Of a stretch of 44,754 nt of DNA, positions 24,950 to 33,015 are shown piece by piece. Every line of letters starts with the position of its first letter. The stretch's first letter is position 1. The notes beneath the pieces are model-generated. The model was given only the letters and a program-made list of their open reading frames with translations. It searched no databases and was not told where the DNA came from. The DNA comes from Acidobacteriota bacterium (lineage in GTDB: Bacteria; Acidobacteriota; Thermoanaerobaculia; Thermoanaerobaculales; Sulfomarinibacteraceae): positions 1 to 44,754 of the forward strand of contig JAHECW010000023.1 in assembly GCA_024641545.1 (NCBI GenBank), given 5' to 3'. Both the position numbers and the translations under genes were made by a program.

Positions 24950-26755
24950 ATGAGTGCAAAAACACGGTGGGCCGTTTCCCTGATACTCATGGTCTCGGCG
25001 ATGCCCGCATTCGGTCTGGTGTGGTACGACACCGGCCGACTGACCATCGACGGGGTCGAGCTCTTCCAGGACGCCGACCATCCGACCCAGTACTACTACC
25101 TGCCTCCGGCGCCGTCCCTGGCCATGGACGCAAACGGCAATCCACAGCTTCTGTGCCTCAAGTATGTCGACCCCAAGGGCGAGTCGTCGGGCGGGCTTTT
25201 CCACATGCTGGCGTCCCTCGAACTGGGTCCCGAGCGGGTCGCGGAGATCGAGGAGCAGCTCAAGGAGAAGCGGCCCGGCGCCACCATCGTCGGCGCGTTG
25301 AACCTCCTCGAGGCCAAAACCGAGGAGGGCGGGCCCGCAACGGCGTCGTTCCAGGTGGTCTCTGCGGTGCTCTCGGACTCCGAAGACGGGGGCTTCACCC
25401 GTTCGCTCATCACCTCGGGCCACGCCCCGCTCACCGCCGGCAGCCGGGCCGCGGTCGCGGCCAGCCTCGATCCGCGGGGCGCGACCCTGCTCTTCGAGTC
25501 GCTGACCGGGGTGACATCGGATGTCTCGGTGAGCATCGCGGCCGAGTACGAGGCCAGGGTCCGCGGCTACAACGCCACCGTCACCGCCGAGGTGGCGACC
25601 ATCTACGAGCACCTCTCCGGCGTTTACAACAAGCAGGAGGGCTACAAAAAGCGCGAGCTCCGGCAGGTGGTGGACGAGCTCTACCACAACAACGTGATCG
25701 AGGTCGAAGTCTTCGACCGGAGCAAGAGCCTCGGGATCAACGCCGCGGCGGTCGAGGGCATTCTCAACCTGGTCACCGACAAGATCGTCAGCCTGATGTT
25801 CGACCACACCAGCGGGCTGGCAAAGATGCCCGAAAAGGAGGTCGCAGTCGAGAAAGGCCAGATCCGCGGCCGCCAGGAGCGCGGCGCCTTCGTCAAGTTC
25901 TTTGCCGGCACCGGCAACCAGGAGTACATGACCGACGACCAGTTCGTCCTCAAGAGCCGTCAGGACATTCGCCGCACCACCTTCTTTCTCAATCTCTCCC
26001 AGGACACCACCGTGAGGATGCCGGTCTATCTCGCCGGCAACATGGGAGGCCTCTACGAGGCGCACAAGGACAACCCGGACATCTTCCGGGTGATCAACCT
26101 GGGCGACCCGTCATTTCAAGTGCGCGAGGTCCGGTTCGTCCTCGACGGCGAGTGGGCGGCAGCCTTCGACGGGCTCGTCAACTGGGTCTCGGTCCAGTTG
26201 CTCAAGGAGTATGGCGGCGACCAACCGGCGGTCGACGCCCAGGCCCAGCTGACCGCGAAGGACGTCGGCGAGGGTCAACTCGAACGGTCCGTCAGCTACC
26301 CGCGCCTGGGGATCGCCGGACCCGAGTGGCTCGACTACCGCTACCGGGTCAACTGGAGCCTGCTCAGGCGGGACACTCTCAGTGAGCCTCCCGACGGTGA
26401 GTGGCTGACCACGTCCGAACCCGTCATCACCCTGCGGCCACCCCTGGAGATGACCGAGGCCGAGCTCGAGGTCGATCGCGATGCCATGATCGACCGCGGC
26501 GTTCGGGTCGGCGTCGTCGAGGTGCGGACCAGGGTCATGGGCGCCGCCGAGACCCGCCGGGTCGGGGTCCTCCGGGTCACCGACGCCGAGTCGGTGATCC
26601 TGCTCAACGCCATCCACGATCCTGCGGCGGAGCCGGAGGTCCGCGTCACCTGGGTCGCCATCGAGGGCGGCGGCCGCCGGGTTGGGGAGTGGCAGGGCAT
26701 GGGGGCCGGCTACCTCTGGATCGAGGTGCCGGATCTGGTCGGAGGCGCGTCGTGA
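24950..26755 (+). CDS. Exported two-domain family protein, member A
   Basis: The 601-residue protein has a signal peptide (about 1-22) and two parts. The N-terminal part has YYYLPPAPSLAMDANGNPQL (48-67), then GGLFHMLASLELG and LTAGSRAAVAASLDPRGATL. The C-terminal part has the family motif VINLGDPSFQVREVRFVLD at about 383, a tyrosine-rich strand WLDYRYRVNWSL and a final Ig-like region. No transmembrane helices, catalytic motifs or metal sites are seen. I do not recognise the family. It has a strong AGGAGG ribosome site, and the stop overlaps the next start by four bases. A periplasmic or surface structural or binding role is the safest guess. Confidence 0.75.
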   Translation: MSAKTRWAVSLILMVSAMPAFGLVWYDTGRLTIDGVELFQDADHPTQYYYLPPAPSLAMDANGNPQLLCLKYVDPKGESSGGLFHMLASLELGPERVAEIEEQLKEKRPGATIVGALNLLEAKTEEGGPATASFQVVSAVLSDSEDGGFTRSLITSGHAPLTAGSRAAVAASLDPRGATLLFESLTGVTSDVSVSIAAEYEARVRGYNATVTAEVATIYEHLSGVYNKQEGYKKRELRQVVDELYHNNVIEVEVFDRSKSLGINAAAVEGILNLVTDKIVSLMFDHTSGLAKMPEKEVAVEKGQIRGRQERGAFVKFFAGTGNQEYMTDDQFVLKSRQDIRRTTFFLNLSQDTTVRMPVYLAGNMGGLYEAHKDNPDIFRVINLGDPSFQVREVRFVLDGEWAAAFDGLVNWVSVQLLKEYGGDQPAVDAQAQLTAKDVGEGQLERSVSYPRLGIAGPEWLDYRYRVNWSLLRRDTLSEPPDGEWLTTSEPVITLRPPLEMTEAELEVDRDAMIDRGVRVGVVEVRTRVMGAAETRRVGVLRVTDAESVILLNAIHDPAAEPEVRVTWVAIEGGGRRVGEWQGMGAGYLWIEVPDLVGGAS

Positions 26756-28467
26756 AGAGATCGCTCACCGCGGTGGTCCTCGCGCTGGTGCCGGCGCTGC
26801 CCGCCCTTTCGCAGGAGGTCCTTCTCGACACCTCGCTGACCGTCGCCGGGGTGACCCTCTTCGCCGCGCTCGACGAGCCCGGCGGGTGGTGCTACCTGCC
26901 CGACGAACCGCGCATCGCCACCGACGAGAACGGTCGACCGGAGTTCTCGCTGGTGAAGTACGCCTCGGCCGCCGAAGCCACCGGGGGCGGCAGCCACGGC
27001 ATCACCGCCGCCAAGGGAGGCGGGGTGCTCCACTTCCTCGCGACCTACGGCGTCGACGAAGCGCGACTCGCCCGGGCCCGGGCGGCGCTCCGCGAGTTGG
27101 AGGGCCACGAGGAGGATCGGATCCTCGGTCCCATCCAGTTCCGCGCCGGTTCCTTCGCCCTGGTCTCGACCGTCGCCGCCGCCGACGGCGGGATGGCGCG
27201 CAGGGTGACCGGCGCCGGCCGCGCGCCGTTGCTCGAGGGCGGCAAGATCGCGGTCTCGGTGGGGCTGACGCCCGAAGGTGCGACCTTCCTCGAACGGTCG
27301 CTGGAGATGGAAAACCCCGACCTCAGTCTGAGCTTCTCCATGGAGATGGAGGGCTATCGCGAGCCCTACGAGGCCGACCTCGTGGTGAACTGGGACAAGA
27401 TCTGGTCGCACCAGGAACTCGAGGCCCGGGTCAAGGTGCTCTTCGTCGGCGCCGAGGTGGATCTGCTGCTCGACGAGATGGCGACCAACGGCGCCATCCG
27501 GGTCGAGGCCAAGGGCGAGAGCGCATCGATGGAGAAGCTCCTCGACGCCGCCTACGCCAAGGTCAGCGACATGCTCTTCGACCAGGCGCCCCCGGGCGAG
27601 GCCGAGCGGGAGAGCATCGACAGCCTCGGCGATACGGTCAGCCGTCTGGTGGGCAGCGTCAAGCGCTCGACCGTCGATCTCTTCGCCGGCTACACGCTGT
27701 CCAAGAAGAAACGCAGCGGTGTCGCACGGATCAGCCTGAGCCACCAGCGGGGGGAACGGCTCTTCATCCTGCTCACCGGCAACGTCGGGCCGCTGGCCCG
27801 CGAGTGGCGCGACGACCCGCGGTTCTTCCGATCGGTCAACCTCGAAGACCCGGCCTTCAGAAACCGGGAGGTGACCTTCAGCTTCGACGGCGACGCCGCC
27901 GACTTCGGCAAGGTCGTCAACCACCTGGTGATCCAGCTCCGCAAGACCCACGGCGACGGTTCCCAGACCACCCGTGAGGCGATGCTCGACCCGAGAACCC
28001 TGGTCGAGGGCGACAACCGCATCGTCTTTGCCTACGGCTGGGCCGGCGAACCCGATCAGGCCGGCTGGCTGAGCTATGACTGGCGCGCGGTGTGGAGCTT
28101 CCGCGGCGGACGATCGCACGACACCGGCTGGCAGGCGGCCGACAGCTTCGCCGTTGCCCTCCGGCCGCCCTACGACGTTCGAACCGTCATCTTCGACGGT
28201 GTCCCCGAGACCCTGGATCAGGCCGGGGTGCGATCGGTCCTCGCCCGGATCGAGTGGGATTTTCTCGGCGAGGCCAGGAGCGAACGACTGACGCTGCGAC
28301 GCGGGCATTGGAACGATGAGCTCGAGCTCGTCCTGCCCGCAGAACGACCGACCTACAGCGTGTTTCTCGAGTGGCATCTGAGCGACGGAACTCGGCCGAG
28401 CCGGGGACCGTGGAACGAGGAGTCGGGCGTCGTCTACATCGACGAGCTGCCCGACGCCGGAAACTGA
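26752..28467 (+). CDS. Exported two-domain family protein, member B
   Basis: This 571-residue paralogue starts at a GTG overlapping the upstream stop by four bases, after a GGAGG site. The signal peptide ends ALSQE (about 20-21). The N-part motif is WCYLPDEPRIATDENGRPEF (about 45), followed by GGGVLHFLATYGVDEARL and APLLEGGKIAVSVGLTPEGA. The C-part motif is VNLEDPAFRNREVTFSFD at about 360, then YGWAGEPDQAGWLSYDWRAV and a final VVYIDELP. It has no insert between the domains apart from a helical stretch at about 255-310. Function unknown. Confidence 0.75.
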   Translation: MKRSLTAVVLALVPALPALSQEVLLDTSLTVAGVTLFAALDEPGGWCYLPDEPRIATDENGRPEFSLVKYASAAEATGGGSHGITAAKGGGVLHFLATYGVDEARLARARAALRELEGHEEDRILGPIQFRAGSFALVSTVAAADGGMARRVTGAGRAPLLEGGKIAVSVGLTPEGATFLERSLEMENPDLSLSFSMEMEGYREPYEADLVVNWDKIWSHQELEARVKVLFVGAEVDLLLDEMATNGAIRVEAKGESASMEKLLDAAYAKVSDMLFDQAPPGEAERESIDSLGDTVSRLVGSVKRSTVDLFAGYTLSKKKRSGVARISLSHQRGERLFILLTGNVGPLAREWRDDPRFFRSVNLEDPAFRNREVTFSFDGDAADFGKVVNHLVIQLRKTHGDGSQTTREAMLDPRTLVEGDNRIVFAYGWAGEPDQAGWLSYDWRAVWSFRGGRSHDTGWQAADSFAVALRPPYDVRTVIFDGVPETLDQAGVRSVLARIEWDFLGEARSERLTLRRGHWNDELELVLPAERPTYSVFLEWHLSDGTRPSRGPWNEESGVVYIDELPDAGN

Positions 28468-28495
28468 CCGACGAACCGGTCGGGGGAGGAATGAC

Positions 28496-30595
28496 ATGAG
28501 ATCCGACACAACGATCCGCCTGGCCATTGCGGCCCTCGTGCTCGCGGTCGCGGTACCGGGAACCATCGACGCCAAGCTCGTGTACGAGGAGATGGTCACC
28601 ATCACCCTCGACGACGGCACCCAGGTGGTGCTGGTCATGGATGACTACGGGGTCACGCGCCCGACCGGGTCGCCCGGCTCGTCCAAGGTCGAGCAGGCCA
28701 AGTTCGACTATCTCGACCGGGTGCGCGCGGCCAAGGGAGCGCCGCCGCCGCCACCGGTGGTCGTGGCCCACGGACCGGGCGCCTCCCAGCCCCAGCGCCA
28801 ACTCCTCGATCAGCTCGATGGGCGACGAGGCCTCGGTAACGATCTGATGAAGCTGCGGGATCACAGCAAGAACCAGATGCTGTGGGCCGGCACCGCAGGG
28901 CCCGAAAAGCGTTACTACTATCTGCCGCCTCCTCCGCGCGTCGCCGCCGACGCCGAAGGCCGACCCCAGTTTCTCTTTATGAAGTTCACCTCGGACCGGA
29001 CCACCGAGGCCGGCGGCGTGACCGGCGGCATCCTCCACTTCCTCTGCGAGTACGGTCTGACGCCTGCGCAGGAGAAGGAGCTCGAGAAGAAGCTCGCCGA
29101 CAAGATCAAGGGCGGCAAAATCATGGGTGCGGTCCGCATGGAGGGGGGCGAAGGCGATTCCACCTTTCGCGTGATCTCGGCCACCATGTCCGAGGGCGGG
29201 TTCACCGAGAAGCTCGTGGCCTCGGGCAAGGCGCCGCTCCTGCCGGGCCAGAAGGTCGCGGCGGCGGCCAGGCTGGACGCGGTGGGTGCGGTGCTCATCG
29301 AGGAGTCCCTCAAACGACCCACCTCGGACGTCTCCATCGAGTTCAACCTCAGCTACACCGCGTTCATGCCGGCGTTCGACGGCAGCATCACCTTCGACTG
29401 GGAGAAATTCGACGCGAACATCGACAAGTGGGAGGTGGACTTCGACAGCTCCAAGCGGAAGTACTGGAAGAACGGACACTACCAACGGGACCACACCGTC
29501 ACCTCCGACGAGATCCGCGAGATGTACGATTTCATGTGTGAGCACGAGGCGATCCGGATCGAGTGGACCGAGGGCATCGTCGATGAACGGCTCGAGGTCA
29601 TCCGGCAGGCGTTCTTCCGATTCATGGAGACCTCGTTCTTCGAGAAACAACCGCTCGAGATCCCCGACGATGAGGACGAGTCGGACGAGGAGATGACCTC
29701 TCCCGACACCGGCGCGGTCGACACCTCGAACCGCCGCCACACGGCTTCGTACGACTTCGACCGTTTCATGGCCAAGAGCGAGGAGGCCTTCGTCAACAAG
29801 ACGATCAACATGCGGGCGACCCTGCCGGTCAAAGTGGAGTACGTCACCGTCGGCAACATCTCGGGATCCTGGTACCGGGAGGCGCGGGGGGAATACCCGG
29901 AGCTCTTTGCCGAGGTCAACGTGGACGATCCGTTCTTCCAACAGCGCCAGGTCTCCTTCACCCTCGATCTCGACGCCATCGAGGTCTTTGACGACGCGAT
30001 CAATTTCGTCACTGTCGAAGTCCGCAAGGACCGGCCGACCGGACGGGACTTCCACACCTCGTTCACCATGACGAAGGACGAGATCGCCGCCCACGGCACG
30101 TCGAAGATCGTCACCTACGCCAAGATGCGCGACGACTCGCCGGAGGTCTTCGAGTACCTGGTCCGCTGGAGCCTGCGCGGCGGGGTCGAGTGGCCGTCGC
30201 GGCCGGTCTGGGCGAAGGGCCAGTGGGAGGGCGTCACCCTGGCGCCGCCGGTGATGCCCCTCAACGTCGAGGCCGAGGCCGATCTCGCCGAGCTCGAGGA
30301 GCTCGGCTTCACTCGCGCCACCGTGGAAGTGAAGTACACGCAGTTCGGCGAGGAGATCACCGAGAGCCGTGCGCTGGCGCTGTCGCCGGCGAAGGGCGAA
30401 CCCCTGGCCTCGGTCATGATCTTCAGGGACCGGCGAGACACCGACTGGCAGTACCGGACCAATCTCTATCACAAGCGCCTGGGTCGCCGTCAGAGCCGAT
30501 GGGTCCGGGGCGGTGAGGACGGCTATGTCTACTGCACCATCCCCGAAGATCTCATCGCCGAAGCGTCGCAGGCGATGGCGGGCGCCGGTGAGTGA
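28496..30595 (+). CDS. Exported two-domain family protein, member C, with N-terminal extension
   Basis: The 699-residue paralogue follows a GGAGGA ribosome site. After the signal peptide (about 1-26) come about 95 extra residues, KLVYEEMVTITLDDGTQVV then a Pro-rich stretch, before the family motif YYYLPPPPRVAADAEGRPQF at about 139. GGILHFLCEYGLTPAQEKEL and KAPLLPGQKVAAAARLDAVG follow. An acidic linker (DDEDESDEE, about 393-401) separates the halves. The C-part motif is VNVDDPFFQQRQVSFTLD at about 473. The last region lacks the FIYxDEIP ending of the other members. Function unknown. Confidence 0.75.
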   Translation: MRSDTTIRLAIAALVLAVAVPGTIDAKLVYEEMVTITLDDGTQVVLVMDDYGVTRPTGSPGSSKVEQAKFDYLDRVRAAKGAPPPPPVVVAHGPGASQPQRQLLDQLDGRRGLGNDLMKLRDHSKNQMLWAGTAGPEKRYYYLPPPPRVAADAEGRPQFLFMKFTSDRTTEAGGVTGGILHFLCEYGLTPAQEKELEKKLADKIKGGKIMGAVRMEGGEGDSTFRVISATMSEGGFTEKLVASGKAPLLPGQKVAAAARLDAVGAVLIEESLKRPTSDVSIEFNLSYTAFMPAFDGSITFDWEKFDANIDKWEVDFDSSKRKYWKNGHYQRDHTVTSDEIREMYDFMCEHEAIRIEWTEGIVDERLEVIRQAFFRFMETSFFEKQPLEIPDDEDESDEEMTSPDTGAVDTSNRRHTASYDFDRFMAKSEEAFVNKTINMRATLPVKVEYVTVGNISGSWYREARGEYPELFAEVNVDDPFFQQRQVSFTLDLDAIEVFDDAINFVTVEVRKDRPTGRDFHTSFTMTKDEIAAHGTSKIVTYAKMRDDSPEVFEYLVRWSLRGGVEWPSRPVWAKGQWEGVTLAPPVMPLNVEAEADLAELEELGFTRATVEVKYTQFGEEITESRALALSPAKGEPLASVMIFRDRRDTDWQYRTNLYHKRLGRRQSRWVRGGEDGYVYCTIPEDLIAEASQAMAGAGE

Positions 30596-30607
30596 AGGGA
30601 GGGCGGG

Positions 30608-32968
30608 ATGCGAGCCTCTGTTCTGATCGCGTGTGTTCTGATGCTCGCCGCCGGCCCGGCCGGAGCGCAGGAGATTCTCCTCGACCAGATGGTCGAGGCG
30701 GGCGGGCTCAAGTGCTACCCGGTCCACGGCGATCCCGCATCGTGGTACTACCTGCCGGACCAGCCGCACGTGGCGGTCGGCGACTCCGGCCGGCCGCAGT
30801 TTTCTTTTCTGATGTACTCGAGCCCCGAACAGCGCGGGGAGGAGGGCATCACGTCCGCGCCGGGTGGCGGCGTGGCACACATGCTGGTGGCCTACGACGT
30901 CCCGGAGGACATGGTCCGGCGGGCCCAGAACGAGCTCCAGCGACAGAAACCGGGAGCTCAGCTCAAAGGCCCCGTGGCCTACACCGACGGCACCTTCAGC
31001 CTGGTGACGGCCGTGACCGACCCCGAGGCCGGGATGTCGCGGCGGGTGGTCGGGGTCGGCAACGCACCGGTCATGTCCGGCCACAAGGCCGCGGTCTCCA
31101 TGCATTTGACCCCGTCGGGCGCCATGTTGCTCTGGGAGAGCTTCTCGCAGCGCACCCCCGACATCTCGGTCAACTTCGAGATGACCCTCTCGGGCTATCG
31201 CAACCCGGTCGAGGCGACCATGACGTTCGACTATCAGCGGATTCACAAGACCATGGAGATCGAGGCCGGGATCGAAGCGAGCTTCATCGAGGCCGATGTC
31301 GACATCATGCTCGGCAAGATGGTCGACAGCGGCGCGATCTCCATCGAGCTCAAGGGCGCGCCGCCAGAGCAGTGGAACGATGTTCAGAAGCTCGGCCTCG
31401 AACTCGCCAAACACCACCTCTTCGAGAACCTCGGCGCGGCGCCGCTTTCGCAGGTTCGCGAGTTGACCAGTAGCACCCGATCGAACCGGCGCTCGTCGCT
31501 CGAGCAGCCGTTGGCAGAGAGAATCGAGGTCTATGCGCTCCCGCCGCCTGGCGAAGAGGAGGCGAGACGGCTCGACGAGCGCGCCGAGCGCGCGTACCGC
31601 GCAGAACAGTACTCGGCCGCGATCGAACTCATGGAGGCCGCCCAGGAGGAATATCCGGGAACCTCCCGGCTCTACAACATGGCGGTGTGCCACCTTCATC
31701 TCGGGCACCGCGATGAAGCCCTCAGGTTTCTCGATCAATGGCAGTCGGAGGTCGATGTCGACGAGTATCGGAACAGCGAGGCGATTGCGGAGGTGAGAGA
31801 ACAGATCTCCGATCAGCCCGAGCGGATTCCGGTCGATATCCGTGATCAACTGGCACGACGCCTGAGCGACGCCCGCCGATCTTCTGCCGGCGAATCCGTC
31901 GATTCGCCCGAGGCGGACACCGTGGGCGAAACAACGGCGACTGCTGCGCCGGCGACGTCCGAGGGTCCGGGCGGATCGGTCGAGGACCCGGTCGAGGAGC
32001 GAAGCTCCGAACCCGCCTCCACCCCGACACCCGCCCCGCGATCGGCCGCACCGCCAGCCGAATCGGAGACGAGTGCCAGGTCCGCCGGCGCCGGTGCGAG
32101 CCGGACCCCTGCCGCCACTCCGCGGCCGGGAAGTCGCGGACGATCCGCACAATCCCGCGGCGATGACGGCGGCTCCAACTTCTCCATCTCCATCGCCTTC
32201 CGCTACCGCAAGATCGAGCGCAGCGGCAAGTTCAGCATCAACATGAAGCAGTGGAACCGGGTCGAGATCCCGGTCCGTTTCGCCGCCAACGTCGGCGATC
32301 TGTCGCGCTACATGGACGACTCGCGGATGTTCCGCCGGGTCAGCCTCAACGACCCCATGTTCAAGCAGCGCGAGATCCCGGTGACCGTCGACGTCGCGAG
32401 CGAGGAGGCCTTCGGCGCCATGCTCAACGCGGTCACCGTGACACTGAAGAAGCGCCACCAGTCGGGCAGGGAGACCCTCGACGAGGTCAACATCCACCGT
32501 GCGGACTTCGGTTCGGGGGAGATCGAGACCCTGGTCTACGGCTGGGACGGCGACGACGATCGCGACGGCTGGCTGGAGTACGACCACCGGGTGCGTTGGA
32601 GCTATGTCGGCGGACCGGTGATCGAGACCGACTGGCAGCCGACCACGGCCGGCGCCCTGGTGCTCGAACCGCCGCTGCGGCCGCGTGAGTTGACCCTCGA
32701 AGCGGACCCCGACCTGCTGCGCGAGCAGGGCGTCCGAGATGTGGTGCTCGAGATCCGATATCCCGCCGGCGACGCCGAACGATCGGCCCACGCCACCGTC
32801 AGGCCGTCGGACGAGGTGGGCCGGCAGACCGTCGTGCTCTACCAGGACCCGCAGCACCCCGACTACACCTACAGCTTCGACTGGCGTCTCTTCGGCGGAC
32901 GGCGGGTGGAGGCCGGGCCGTTCGACGACACCGCCGACTTCATCTACCTGGACGAGATACCGCGGTGA
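30608..32968 (+). CDS. Exported two-domain family protein, member D, with TPR insert
   Basis: The 786-residue paralogue has a clean signal peptide (cleavage near AGAQE, about 20) and a GGAGGG ribosome site. The N-part motif WYYLPDQPHVAVGDSGRPQF lies at about 45. A TPR-like module (about 310-395) contains LYNMAVCHLHLGHRDEALRF. A low-complexity Ser/Ala/Pro linker covers about 420-520. The C-part motif is VSLNDPMFKQREIPVTVD at about 576; the protein ends FIYLDEIPR. It is very similar to the next gene in both core domains but not in the linker. Function unknown; the TPR suggests binding to partner proteins. Confidence 0.78.
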   Translation: MRASVLIACVLMLAAGPAGAQEILLDQMVEAGGLKCYPVHGDPASWYYLPDQPHVAVGDSGRPQFSFLMYSSPEQRGEEGITSAPGGGVAHMLVAYDVPEDMVRRAQNELQRQKPGAQLKGPVAYTDGTFSLVTAVTDPEAGMSRRVVGVGNAPVMSGHKAAVSMHLTPSGAMLLWESFSQRTPDISVNFEMTLSGYRNPVEATMTFDYQRIHKTMEIEAGIEASFIEADVDIMLGKMVDSGAISIELKGAPPEQWNDVQKLGLELAKHHLFENLGAAPLSQVRELTSSTRSNRRSSLEQPLAERIEVYALPPPGEEEARRLDERAERAYRAEQYSAAIELMEAAQEEYPGTSRLYNMAVCHLHLGHRDEALRFLDQWQSEVDVDEYRNSEAIAEVREQISDQPERIPVDIRDQLARRLSDARRSSAGESVDSPEADTVGETTATAAPATSEGPGGSVEDPVEERSSEPASTPTPAPRSAAPPAESETSARSAGAGASRTPAATPRPGSRGRSAQSRGDDGGSNFSISIAFRYRKIERSGKFSINMKQWNRVEIPVRFAANVGDLSRYMDDSRMFRRVSLNDPMFKQREIPVTVDVASEEAFGAMLNAVTVTLKKRHQSGRETLDEVNIHRADFGSGEIETLVYGWDGDDDRDGWLEYDHRVRWSYVGGPVIETDWQPTTAGALVLEPPLRPRELTLEADPDLLREQGVRDVVLEIRYPAGDAERSAHATVRPSDEVGRQTVVLYQDPQHPDYTYSFDWRLFGGRRVEAGPFDDTADFIYLDEIPR

Positions 32969-33015
32969 GGGGCGGCAGCAATGGGATTGACGCACGACAT
33001 CGACGGGAGAAGACC

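Noticed and set aside
32965-33015. GTG start overlapping the previous stop for the 33016 gene
   Set aside because: It would put 17 polar residues before an otherwise normal signal peptide, and the ATG at 33016 has a good ribosome site.
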